Shown: in pieces, positions 45,733-57,200 of the stretch
How positions within the stretch are numbered: position 1 is the stretch's first letter
How the letters are laid out: each line of letters starts with the position of its first letter
Origin: Diplosphaera chodatii
Lineage: Eukaryota; Chlorophyta; Trebouxiophyceae; Prasiolales; Stichococcaceae
Assembly: GCA_032358165.1 (NCBI GenBank)
Contig: JAALGY010000052.1
Span: forward strand, 186,001 to 250,000
Reading direction: 5' to 3'
Length of the DNA: 64,000 bases
Translations under genes and position numbers: made by a program
The notes under the pieces: model-generated
What the model saw: the letters and a program-made list of their open reading frames with translations, nothing else
Databases searched by the model: none
What the model was told of the DNA's origin: nothing

Positions 45733-46544
45733 GGCTGCAGGGCGGTGTTTGCACTACGCCTTTGTTTTACCGGCCAATCTTCGTACAAACATCCAACCGT
45801 GAAAATGCGCTGCTCCCACCCTGGGAGCGAGCATACCGACGCATAAAGGATAGTGGAGTCTCGAATGGAGCTGCAGAGCGTTTTGCAAGCGTGGTGTGTG
45901 CTGCTATTTTGGGCTCAACTTTCGGCTTATGCACGTGCATCCAGCTGGAGGAGATTTCAAGCAGATCTTGGTCTTGTGTTACCCATGTAACAAGCAGAAC
46001 CGAGACAACACACTAGAGCACTGCCAATGGCATGATTCAATCCGTAAATTTCTTCAGGCGTACCAGGTCATTGTCATGCAATACAATTTCAAACAGTGTT
46101 CAGTGTCGCCCAGCTTGCTTGCGCAGTGACACACAAGGTACCAAGCACGGGTCGCTCAAAGTTGTAAGTAGTGTCGTCAACTAGCCTACTGCTTGGTCAT
46201 GACGATGCATACCAGCCGGGCTCAGCATGAGCCTGGCTCACCAGCAGCTGCCTGCCGCTATGTCAAGTAGCCTTTGCCTCAGGTGGCTCCCTCTAGATGT
46301 GCTCTCGCGCGCTGAGGACGCTTTGGCAGTACAACGACCAGCCAAGGAAATGACTACCGGTTCCTAAGAGGGGGCTCCTGCAGCGCTGCTGTCTGAATTT
46401 ATTGTGGAGGGCCCCCAAGCCCGTTAGACTACATCCGTGGCAGTGGTGCCCGGCTGAAAAGCCTCCGCCGACAGATGTACATGCCCGCAAATGCGCAGCA
46501 CCACCATCCGGCGTTCCCTTCACAGGTGCCTCACATGAACGCCA
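45733..46544. other. Intergenic between PMS1 and the SIAE-like gene
   Basis: No gene supported. It is relatively AT-rich at 45.76-46.15 kb, consistent with a promoter/5' flank for PMS1. Confidence 0.5.
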
Positions 46545-49500
46545 TCAGCCCTGCACGAAGGGCACCGCAGGCAGCAGCAGCCGGCTGTACAGGTTGCAGC
46601 CGACGGGCAGGTCCCCCCAAGCGTAGCGCACGCCGACTGCTGTTTTGCCGCCGCCGCCAGCGGGTGCAACCAGCTGCACAGAGTCTGTACCCACAATGCT
46701 GCCTGCAAGGCAGCGGTGGACAATATCATCAGTGGCGCCGCTGCACTTACGCGCCGATATTGCCTGAAGAGACTGCCTCTGGCTGCGGCTAGCGTGTCAT
46801 CCTACAACGCTGCGCAAGGGATGCAACCCTTACTTGGGCAGCAGCCTGCAACAAACAACCAGCCAGCAGCAGTTGTTGGAGCAACTGCCGCAGCTATAGC
46901 AGCGTGCTAAACGCCGTGGCATCAGACGAGTGGTGGATGCGGGGCGTCTGGCATCACACCACTGCTGGACCCTGAGCACTGCGACTCCCGGCTCAAATGC
47001 ACCTGTCGTGGCGCGCCACCGGCCGTCCGGCCCCCTGAGCTCGAAGCACCGCACGGGGGCGCGGCCGCTGACCACCCTGTAGCGCGCCCCGGAGCGCTGC
47101 CCCATCCGCAGCCCGCCCGCGTGGAACGCGAAGCGCAGCGCCGCGCCCCCGCCGCGCGCAAACGCCGCCTGCCACCCCAATGTTGCACTGGTCCCACAAG
47201 AACATGCTGGGAGTCGCTCGATCGGCGCGTGCCCGAGCCCACAGCCGCGGAACGCCCTGCAGGAAAATGCTGGCCACACACAACCGCAGCAAGTCTGACA
47301 TGGTTCGAACTGCATATGGCGCAGTGCGCCGGCCACCTTCATCAGTGTGGCCCCGTGGCTTCCGCCCCCCGCACGCCCTGCGCCGCCAGCACCGACCCCG
47401 CCAGCCGCTGCGCCACCACCACCTTGCTGTCCGGGTGCAGCGTCCTGCGATGCACCGCACGACGCCTCACCATCACGTCACCGTCGCCCCCTGCTGCAGT
47501 CTCCCGTGCGCCTGCACTTCTCAAGCTGCGCCTGCCAGCCGCTACACGGTCAGTGCTGTTGCAACCAAGCAAATGCAGCTCGCCTCACAACCGTTCTCGG
47601 AATGTGTGCAAAAGAATGACAGAGGCTGCAGCCCGCTTGCTTCTGCTTGGTTGGGTTGGACGCAGCCATGTGTCTCAGGCGCAGTTGGTGGCGGGCATGT
47701 GCCTAGATGCACTTGAACGAGCTCCTGCTGCAGCAGGAGCACTCCTGGGACATAGCATTGCTGCTGCATTCACCTGCCACCGTTGGTGTCCGTGTCGAAG
47801 GTCGCCACAAGGTGCGCCAAGTTCGTACGCAGCACCGCCTGTCAGCGCCACAAAAGCTCGCACAAATTGGCAGGGCGGCGCTTACAAGATCTGGGGGGCG
47901 AACTTTGAAAGCTCAGAAAATATGTTGCGCAGTCAAGCAGCTGGGGTTGAAAGGGGGACGTCCCCAGGGGACGAGCAAAGGCAGCGCAGGCGCTCCTGCA
48001 GCAGCTTGCATGCAGCCTGTCAGTCTCGTCACAGTTGCACACCCTCAGGGGAGGCATCACCTGCCGTTGTGCCTCGCGCACCACGGCAAAGGTGGCGCCC
48101 GGCCCAGGCCTGCACAGCCGCAGGCGCAAGCAGTGAAGCACACCATGCGCATCACGTGCAGCGGGGACCGTGCTGTGCTGTGTGTTGTGCAATGATGGCA
48201 CAAACGCTATTGCCTGGTCAGGCGCTGCGCCAGGGCACCAGCAAACAGGGCATCCACCAGGGCTGCTGCGCAGCGGCAGACGGTCAGGCGGGCAGATGGC
48301 AGAGTCCAGCGGGCGCCACCCCCGCGACGCACTTCTTGTTCATTGGGTAAACCCTAAACCCTAAACGCACATGTAGCCGGGCAGCTGGATGACGTGGAAG
48401 GGCAGCCGCGGCTGCGCCAGCGCCGTGCGCCAGCTGCCCATCAGCCCCCGCAGCAGCGCCTGCGGCCGCGGGGTGCTGTCAGTTTCTGGATGCGGTCAGC
48501 ACTAGAAGATGTCGTCACAAAAAGCGGCAGCCCACGCAAGCCCTGCCAGGGTAGGAACAAGTTGCCAAGGCACTTTGCACCTGGGGACTGCAGCTCAGTC
48601 GTTGATCAGACACACAAAGGTTAGCAAACCAACACGTTGTTGGTATGTCAGCCTGTTGATCACATGGTTGTGCAGGAGGCTACCTGATACCGGGTGGTGG
48701 TCGGCAGCGGCCCCTTCACAGACGTGTCGGACTCGCCCTGCCACCCAGCAGCACGATCCACATTAGGTTCAGGCGGAGCTTTCAGCGATGAGGTCGAAGC
48801 TGCATGTGATGGAATTTCACGAACACTCCCACCCAACCAATACAGCTGCGCGTGCCAACTGTTCGCAGGAGATCGGTACAACGCTCGGTAACAGCGTTGC
48901 ACAAATCTACCGGGGCAAGTGAAGCGGGATCTGCGAAATTCAGCATACTGCAGAGCTGGCGCCATGGGGGCCGCGGGCGTCAACCCACCCAGTGGCACGA
49001 CCTACACCCTTGACCCGCCGCAGCCGCACCTGATACCAGACGGCGCCGTCGAGCGCGACGTTGCGCAGGGGCGCGACCATGCCGTTGAAGAAGCACAGGC
49101 GCGGGTCCGAAGCGGCGGTGCGGGCGGCAGGGGGCAGAATTGCGCGCAGTGTCGCCGGGGGCAGCCACCGCTGGATGCTGGTGCCGCCCACAGCCGCCTG
49201 CGAGCATGGCGCCAGGGGTTCAGGCCGCCGACGCAGCCGCTTGAGTGTGCACTGCGTTTCGGGGTGTGCCACGTGCCGCGTTGGAACGAACTGCCATGCT
49301 TTGCATTGCTGCACCAGCCCACGGCCAGCACCACTGCATCTTTCGGAAACACCTGCTTGTGTTGGGTGACAGCCCCGAGTGACTACCCAGGTGCGCACCA
49401 CTGCCCATGAGGCCAAGATATCCGTTGTTGAAACCCGCATGGGGTGGGTGGGCACACACAGTTAGTTCAGCCCGCTGCCGTTCACCAGACGCAGGAGCCC

Positions 49501-51346
49501 CGGCGTCAGTGACGGTGTCGTCCGAGCCACTGAGGCTTACTCTGATTGATACATGCCGCCGCTGGCTGCCATGCGCCGCCCCTTCATGCTCAGTGGCAGG
49601 ACGCTCTGCACGCACCTGGATGATGCCGACGGGCATTCCGCCGAGCCGCTGCTGCAGCTGCCTCGCCAGCAGCACGCCCAGCGCGCCGGCCGTCAGCAGC
49701 GTCCCGCCCTCCAGGGGCTCCCACCGCCTGTCGCAAATGTCGAGTCATTCGGTTGACACTCGGCTGTGAATGCTGAGTGGCTCACTCCGCGTCAGCGTGC
49801 AGCTCAACCCTTGGTTACGGCAGTCTTTGGCTGCATCTTTCATGGCTGGGCTGCAGCACGCGTTGATGTAGGCGCAGGCAAACAACTACAGTGTGCGCAG
49901 CTACTGGGGGGCAGCACGGTGCCATGATGCTGTCATGAGCAGGGGCCCCGAGGCCAGAGCTGGCGGCTGGGTGAGCCGATGACGCCCTCATGCCACCGTC
50001 TCAACAACCCAACGAGCGTCGTGGCAGCAGATCATCCTCCGGAACGGCATGGGGCTCTGGCTACAGCCTGCAGCACGTCCGACTGGTGCACAAGCAGGTG
50101 GATGTGCGCACCCGGTGCCTGTGGCCGTCGTCAAGATGCCGGTGCCTATGGTGCCCCTCACGCGCAGGTCGGGCTCTGCCACTGATGAGTTCGCCCAGGG
50201 CACCTGCTGCAAGCACTCCTATCCACTGGCCAACACTGAAGATCTGAAAGCAGACGCACTGTACACAACAAGCACGTGCTGAAAATTCCCTGACCAGTTG
50301 ATGTAGGGCCAAGGTCCGCTGGCATGTCGATAGTCCACGCCACCCACCCTGTAGACGTGGATGCTGGCGGACGGCTGCCTGAGCTCGGCTGCCGCCAGGC
50401 CCCGCCAGGGTTCAGTCCCCCGCGTCGTGATGTCCCGCAGCGACATCACCACGTTGGACTGCCCCGCAAGCAGCCACAGCTGGCCCACCTAATGCAGCAA
50501 CCACATGGAAGTCAAGGAAATGGTCCGAAGGCTGGATGATTGCAGATCACATACGGCCAAGGGTACGAGCAACGGTGATACCAGGCCTGAAGGTGCACGT
50601 TTGGTACAGGCAGACTAATGTGTCATGAGCCGCCTGAGCAGACGCCTTCAGTGCAAGCACGCTGAGGCGGCATATAGTTCTCGCTCAAGTGGGGCCAACA
50701 TATAGCAGATGACGTTATGCTGAGCAGCACCTGCACGTCCCGTATGCTGATGGTGCGGTTGAGACCCGCAGCCCGCGCCGTCGCCGTCGCCACGTACCCC
50801 GTGCCCGCCGGGACCCGCCCCAGAGCCACCGTCCAGCGCCCCCCGTAGTTGGCGCGGCTGCTGCCGGACGCCACGATGCGGCCGCGCAGCGCCAGCGTCG
50901 CGGACACCTGCGGACCCCCGTAGCAAGGACTGAGCCACGCCCTTGTGCCGGGCAGGATGGCTGACCAAACTGACTGCGTCTCACTTGGCCTGATGAAAGC
51001 CAGAAAGCCTCACCGCTGCATAGGGCGCGCCAAAGCCCAGCACGACAGCGCCAGCCGCCGACAGCGTGGCGCCGTCAGTGTACAGGTGATGGAAGCGGAA
51101 CGCTGGCGGCAGCGGCTGCGCTGCCTGCAGCCGTCGTTCACCGCCATGCTCGAGCACATCACCTGTTGCCGCTGAACTCACTGCCGCTGCCGCCGCCGCC
51201 GCGGCCGACACATCCCCGCAGGTGGCGGCTGCTGCGGCGGCTGTCACAGTCCCAAAGCCGGTGCTGGCACCTCCACATGCTATGAGAGTCACAAGGAGTG
51301 CTGCAGCCCGCGATCTGGCTGTGTGCAGCCTGCGTGGACGAAGCAT
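46545..51346 (-). CDS. Sialate O-acetylesterase-family (SGNH-type) secreted esterase
   Basis: ATG at 51346 with a signal peptide (RAAALLVTLIACGGAS). Exons: 51014-51346, 50731-50907, 50295-50488, 49616-49727, 49030-49197, 48684-48737, 48371-48459, 48061-48109, 47774-47838, 47375-47444, about 46990-47168 and 46545 to about 46650. An N-terminal beta-sandwich leads to VGQLWLLAGQSN, where the Ser of GQSN (about residue 181) is the nucleophile. Then come GGTSIQRWLPP, the FNGMVAPL...AVWYQGESD block split over two exons, HVIQLPGYM, VVREAQRQ, the C-terminal catalytic His in TLHPDSK, and a terminal RYAWGDLPVGCNLY block. This order is diagnostic of the SIAE/DUF303 family. Green algae are not expected to carry sialic acid, so the substrate is more likely acetylated wall polysaccharide; that is inference. 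Confidence 0.9.
48347..48366. repeat. Interstitial telomere-like (CCCTAAA) copies
   Basis: Nearly three CCCTAAA units in a row, located directly after the donor of a SIAE-like intron, where they read (TTTAGGG)n on the sense strand. Too short for a telomere. Confidence 0.8.
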
Positions 51347-52015
51347 GTCCCTGCACTCACTGCATAGTCATTATCTGATTTGCATACTACGATGTCGTTG
51401 CGTTGGAGTTGAAATCAACACGCGAGGGTGACCTGCACACTGGCCTTCACGTCTGGGCTACCGAATGGGTGTGGCTGCCGACATGGTGGATCAACCGTCA
51501 TCCTACTAAGCAGGTTGCGCTGTGAATACGCCCTTCGATGTCAGGCTCCTGCTTCCGCTGATGTTGCAGCCAGGCTGCTGTTCATTTCAGTCGACCTCAC
51601 AAACTGATCAAACCACCGTCATGGCCGTAGGGCTGAGCCCCTAAAAACGCGAGACCACGCTTGACTGTTGTCTGACTGGGTGTCTGACAAGCTGCCAGCT
51701 GTACGACATTACTAGTTGACCTGCTGCCCTCAGCGATCGCCAATTGCACAAGGCACATCGCATGTCACAGGCATATTGCTGCTGGCCTGTGAGCGTGCAT
51801 CTGCTGCAGCCAGGTCGCAGTTGAACTCATGCACCAGATGTCCTGGAACAACCTTGTGAATAACCTGTGTGACACCACGACTCACGAATGGTTGCAGTGG
51901 CGTGTTGGCGTCAAAACATCAAAGTATAGTTTCTGTACATGCGCAGCAGCCGAGGAGCATAGATGCACATTTTCAGTAGAGCTCAGAAGCGCAAACTAGC
52001 AGCAAATGCTGCGGT
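51347..52015. other. Intergenic
   Basis: No reading frame of note. It contains the promoter side of the SIAE-like gene and the 3' flank of the inhibitor-2 gene. Confidence 0.5.
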
Positions 52016-53689
52016 TCACTCTTGGGACATACGGTGGCCATGGCCAGCATTATGATGAGCCGGTGTCAGCGGTGTAATCAGGATCTGCCGCTGCAGGGTC
52101 TCCGGCTGCTGACCAGCAGCATCCGGCTGTCGACGGCTGGAGCCCGTGCTGTCCAGCCCGCCGTTGACCGCCGCCTCGGGCACATGCGTCCTGCAAGCGC
52201 AGGTCACGACAGATGCTCGGCAACCATCAGCTGCATCCTGCACTGTGGATCCTGCCCCTCCTCGGGAGACAGGCGCCATTGTCGTCAATATCGAGCATGT
52301 ATGCTCGATATTGACGTACTGTGCTACCGATTGCGGGGCCTGTGTGTGCAGCGTTTCAGGGTTTCACGCGCACCTGTGCAGGGCCTCGCGGGCCTCGGCG
52401 TTCATCTGGTAGTGCCGCCTGCGCCGCTCCTCGAACCGGCGCCGCTTCTCCGCCTTCATCTCCTCATCCTCGCTGCTGTAGTACGACCTGCCACACCCAC
52501 CCATCAGCAGTCAGACCAAGCGCCTGCTTTCATGACTGTGAGCTGTAATGTGCCCGCTTGCTCCCATGACTGTGAGATGTGACGTCCCAGATTGCCAGCT
52601 GCAAAGCAGATCCCAGACCACAGGGATTGGCCGAGGCACCAATCCTCAGCAGCATGCAGCAACAGATATCCAACATTCTGTCGTCACGATTCGTCACGGG
52701 ACTAAGCGCCGCAACAGGGAGCAGCGACTCCCTGCAGGTACCGGCCCACTGCGCTGTTTGGGTACACTCAAACGCGACCATGCCCAAAGTACTACACTAT
52801 AGTTTACAAACTACTTGCACCCGTCGGCGCCTCTGCGCACCCTGAGGAGGGGGCGCCGCCCTCCCAGCTGGCGTGGCGCGGCGAGGCGCCATCGTTGAAG
52901 TCCATGTCGCCGGACGAGAACCGCATCTCCAGCTGCTCCATCCTGCAAGATTGGTAATCATCGACTGCGTGAAGGATAGTATATCAGCGGTGGATCGGGT
53001 GTGGTGCTGTTCACAATGCCAAGTCGCCATCCAGGTGTCGTGTTGAATGCCCGAGGCAGGATGCTCGTGCACCCCAATGCATGTGTGCACAGCGTTGCTA
53101 CATGTACGTGCGTGGTTTTGTCGCAGCATCACACGTCAGGCGGGCCGCACCTGTCAGCATCGCCGTTTTCTCGAGAGACATATGACTGGCCGCAGCTCTG
53201 CACACACACACACACACACCGCTGTTGCCCTCCATCATCTCAACAGCCAGCATCACCTGATGTCACATGACCGTACCTGACGCTGCAGCATTGAAGTGCT
53301 GCAGGAGATCAGACAAAACAGTGGCATCCTTGGGGCCGCTCACCTGCTCCTGGGCGCTATCCCCTTCCAGCGTCAGAGGCACCATGTGAGCGCTGCCGTC
53401 ATCTGCATGATCAAGCCGTTCCTCAGCATCTGGGGCGTCGGGCAGCATGTACCCTTCTCATCCCAAGCAAAACGCGCTGGGCAGCCTTGCGAGGCCAGAG
53501 CTGCACACCGCTTTCGTCGGCGACGGACGGGCCATGGTACGGCGTCTTGGGCTCGGTGATCTTGATGGGCTGCAGCCCCGCCTTGATGTGCTCGTTCTCC
53601 GTCAGGTTGTGCTCGTCCCAGCGGACGCCGCTGCGCCGCCGCTCGCGCTTGCTGCCTGTCATTGCTGTGCCGGTGCCACCGCCGGACAT
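52016..53689 (-). CDS. Protein phosphatase 1 inhibitor-2 family protein
   Basis: ATG at 53689 (MSGGGTG). The first exon (53509-53689) carries GVRWDEHNLTENE and KITEPKTPYHGP, both classic inhibitor-2 segments. It continues in 53344-53402, 52841-52942 (MEQLEMRFSSGD), 52374-52487 (YYSSEDEEMKAEKRRRFEE followed by RRRRHYQMN) and a last exon 52016-52190 joined in phase. The HY pair in RRRRHYQMN corresponds to the residues that enter the PP1 active site in animal inhibitor-2. The protein would bind and regulate PP1 in cytosol or nucleus. The phase between the second and third exons is not resolved, so one small exon may be missing. It is divergent from the golgin gene. Confidence 0.85.
52283..52316. 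repeat. Perfect inverted repeat, 16-bp arms with 2-bp loop
   Basis: CGTCAATATCGAGCAT, then GT, then its exact reverse complement. It lies in the last intron of the inhibitor-2 gene (between exons ending at 52374 and starting at 52190). Confidence 0.95.
53201..53219. repeat. (CA)n microsatellite
   Basis: An uninterrupted run of about nine CA dinucleotides, in an intron of the inhibitor-2 gene. Confidence 0.85.
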
Positions 53690-54218
53690 GCTGCAGGCTC
53701 GCTGTCTGGCGCTGCACCGCACCTGCACGCTGATGTGTTCCCGCACCGTCTGAGACCAGTGTCTATGACTGTTGCCACGCTGCGGTGCGCCTGCAATGTC
53801 GCCCCTGTTGCTGCTTTGTTGGGACGCGCTGCAGGTAGCTGGGGCAAGACCTGTGGGTCAATGGGCCGACTGTGCTGGCTGCTACTGATGGCCCTTGAAT
53901 GCCACGCTCCGATGCTGACAACGAATGACAGTCGATGCTGAGGGATAACGCGGCTTTCTGAGGCGGCATCCGCTCGATGATGCTGAGTAGACCGTGCCAC
54001 AGATCTCCGACACCAACCTTGGTCACCAAAACCCACCTGGTGAGAGATATCACAGTCTGTGCTTCGCACGCATGTAGCCTTCAGCTCGCGCTACTGTGGA
54101 TACGCTCGCACCGAGCGGCTGGTGGCTTATGCTGCTGCACGGCAAACCTGCTCCAGATCAAACACAAGCTGGTGCAGGGTGCTAAAGCACCGACATTGAA
54201 GCTGGCAGCGCGGCAGCC
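53690..54218. promoter_or_regulatory. Shared divergent promoter region, inhibitor-2 / golgin
   Basis: 529 bp between the minus-strand start at 53689 and the plus-strand start at 54219; promoters of both genes must lie here. No core promoter element is obvious. Confidence 0.45.
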
Positions 54219-57200
54219 ATGAGCGGCTGGCTGCAGTCGCAGCTCAGGGCCGCGGGCGACCTGCTGGAGGCGGTGGACCGCACGGCGCAGAAGGTGTCAA
54301 CCACGCGCGCAGATCAGCTGCTCACGGCCCGGCAGCGCAGCGGCCCGGCGTCAACCGGCTCCATCGCAGGCGAGATGCGGCGAACACCTGCTTGCTCTGC
54401 ACACGAATATGCGCGCGACGTGCCGCAAACTTCTCGGGTTGGTGCAGAGCTTCCGTGTCCGCTGCAGGCGCCTCACCGGCATTTCCGCAGCCGACCTCAC
54501 AGGCGCGACTCTTGTCGTGACTGCAATGCAAGCGCACCAGCATGGACACAATAACCGTTGTGTTGGCCAGTGATGTCATGTGTATTGCACTCAGGCATGT
54601 ATGCTGCCTGACACTTTCAAGTTCATCAACAGGGCGCGGAGACACCCCTGCCCTCACGGCAGTCATCCGTGCCGCAGCAGCCGTTGGCAGCCCCAAACAC
54701 GCACAGCACGGTTCCCCCGGCTTTTGCGCTTGCCAGACCCGCCTCGAGCAGCGTGTCTGCAGCAGCAGCGGCCGCCGCTCTCACACCAGCCCAGCATGAG
54801 CAGCCACAGCAGCCCCGGCACCCAGCAGCTGCTGCTGAGCTGCCGCAGCTCGAGCCACGCACCGGCGGCACAGCTGCATTCCCGCGTGGCCCTGCCGCCG
54901 CTCAGGCAGCCGAATCAGAGCAGCCAGCACCCAGTGCTGAGCCCCGCTCGGCTGTGCTGCCCGGGAGTGGCGGCGGGGAAGCCTTCCAGCTTCCAGAGGG
55001 TCAGCCAGAGGGCCGGCCCATGCCCGTCGCGCTACAGCCGCAGCCGCAGCCACAAGCGCAGCCGCAGCCAGCTCCGCAGCCAGGCTTGCACCCGCGGACG
55101 GCGGCGCAGCCACTCGCCGGGGGAGCAAGCAGCGGCGGCCGCATACCCTTCCCCGCCAGCACACCGCACGACACCCTGGCCGCAGCAGCCGCCGCGCGGC
55201 AGCAGCCCGCGGCCGCGCCGCTGCCCAGCAGCACAGCAACCCCGCCAGCGTCCCACCCCGCAGCAGCGCAGCCGCCTGCGGCGGCTGCGGAGCAGTCGGG
55301 CGGCGAGGCGGATGCCGGAGCTCGGGCGGCAGTCGCGCCGGCAGCAGACACGGCGCCGGAGGCAGAGGCTGGTGAGTCTGCGCCGCCGGCTGTGGCGGCG
55401 GGCGGCAACGGCGTGTCGGCAGGCCAGCAGCCTGTCGGGCGGCCGCCGGTGCCTGTTCGGGAACCGCCACCCCGCGCCGCGGCGCCCGCAGCAGAGCCCC
55501 AGCCGCAGCAGGCGGCGCAGCCAGTGACGGCTGCGCATGCGGCGCCGGAGGCGGCTGCGGGAATTGCAGCGGCAGCGAGTGACGCGGCATCGGCAGCTCG
55601 TCAGGAGGCACGAGGACCGGGCGTCGGCAGTGGCGGCGGCGCAGGCGGCGGCGCAGGCGGCGGCGGCGCGTCCGTCGCTGCATCGTCGACCGCCACACCC
55701 GACGCCAACGGCGGCGCTGACGGCGATGCTTCGCCAGCGTCGGGAACCGCGCCAGCCACAGCAGCAGACGCCAGCCCAGCAGCGGCGGCGAAGCCCGAGA
55801 CGGCGCCAGATCCAGTCGCAGGGGCAGAGGCAGCAGCAGCGGCGAAGCCCGACGCGGTGGGCGGCGGCGGCGCCAGCGGCGGCGGCGGCGGGGCCGCGGC
55901 GAGCCGGGAGGCGGCCCTGGAGCGGAAGGTGGCGGCGCTGCGGGGCCGCCTGGACCAGCGGCAGGCGGAGATCGCGCAGCTGGAGGACCTCCTGGCGCAG
56001 GCGGACGCCCGCGCATCAGGTGCACTCGCATCAGCTCCGCACCTGATCAGCATCCTGCTACGTGTTTTGCAGCCAGCAGGGGCCACCAAAGGCCGTGCAG
56101 CTTTTGTGACAACAGCTCGGAGTGCACCATGGTGCTGCACAACGAAGCTGGGCCGACGCCAGACCGTGACGGCGCCTGCCGTGCTGCTGACCGCACGTCA
56201 CCTGCACCTGCAACTTTGAAAGCACCATCACTACGTCCTGGACCGCAGGCGCCGGCGGGGCGGCGGCGGCCCTGGAGGAGCAGCTGGCGCGGGCGCATGC
56301 GGCGCGCATTGGCGCCGAGGCCGCGCTGGCCCAGGGTTTGGCCGCGGCGGAGGAGGAGGCCCAGGTGAGGGCGGGCACAAGCACCAGGCTGCGCAGACTC
56401 CAGGACGGCCGGCGGTTGGTGGAGACTGGCAGGATGCGGCGACCGTCTCGCACGCCGCTCCAGGCTCCCATGCGAGCATGGCCTCGCTCGACCTCTTGAG
56501 TGCCTCCCTCAGGGGCTGCCAAGCGTGCGTGCAAGGTCCGAGTTGCAGGTATTTTGACGACGCTTCGGGCCCCATTCTGGCAGGAGCTGCGGGGGCAGCT
56601 GCTGGCGGCGCTGCAAAAGGCGCGGGACGCCGAGCGGCGGGCGCTCGCCCTGGAGGCCGCCCGGGACTCCACGCTCGCTGAGCGGCAGGTGGCTCCCCCA
56701 GCCAGCACTGGGGACCTGGTCCGAATGCAATGAGAGGCGTGTCCACTGAGACAGGCGCCCACCGGATGCGGCCAGACAATGGCAGGTCGACAGGACGCGA
56801 CTGCGCGCAGGCAGACTGTATGTCACGCAGCTGAAGCATCATGTACGTCCAATGCACGATGTGATGGCTGACCAATGCAGCACACAGAGCATACCATTAG
56901 CTCTGAACTAATACATTGGCTCCGATCCTGACTCAAAAAGCTGACTCAACAGGAGGCGGAGGCGCGACTGGTGGACAGCCTCAGGGAGGAGGTCGCAACC
57001 GCGGAAGCGTCAGCGGAGAACGAGCGGCGGGCGGCAGGGAGCGCCAGGGCGGCGGCAGCGGCGCGGGAGGCCGAGATGCAAGCGGGGCTGCAGGAAGCTG
57101 CTGCTTCCGTCGCGGCGCTGCAGCGCGGCCTGGAGGCGGGTCCCTGTCCGATCAGCGTGGGGTGCAATGACAGCAGCTGCGAGGGACTGTCCCAGCTGCC

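Noticed and set aside
48347..48366. Telomere-like CCCTAAA copies as a chromosome end
   Set aside because: Fewer than three units, inside an intron and flanked by coding exons on both sides.
54781..56031. Long minus-strand Arg/Pro-rich open frame opposite the golgin exon
   Set aside because: The plus frame runs directly into a coiled-coil (RKVAALRGRLDQRQAEIAQL); the minus frame is a by-product of GC-rich codons.
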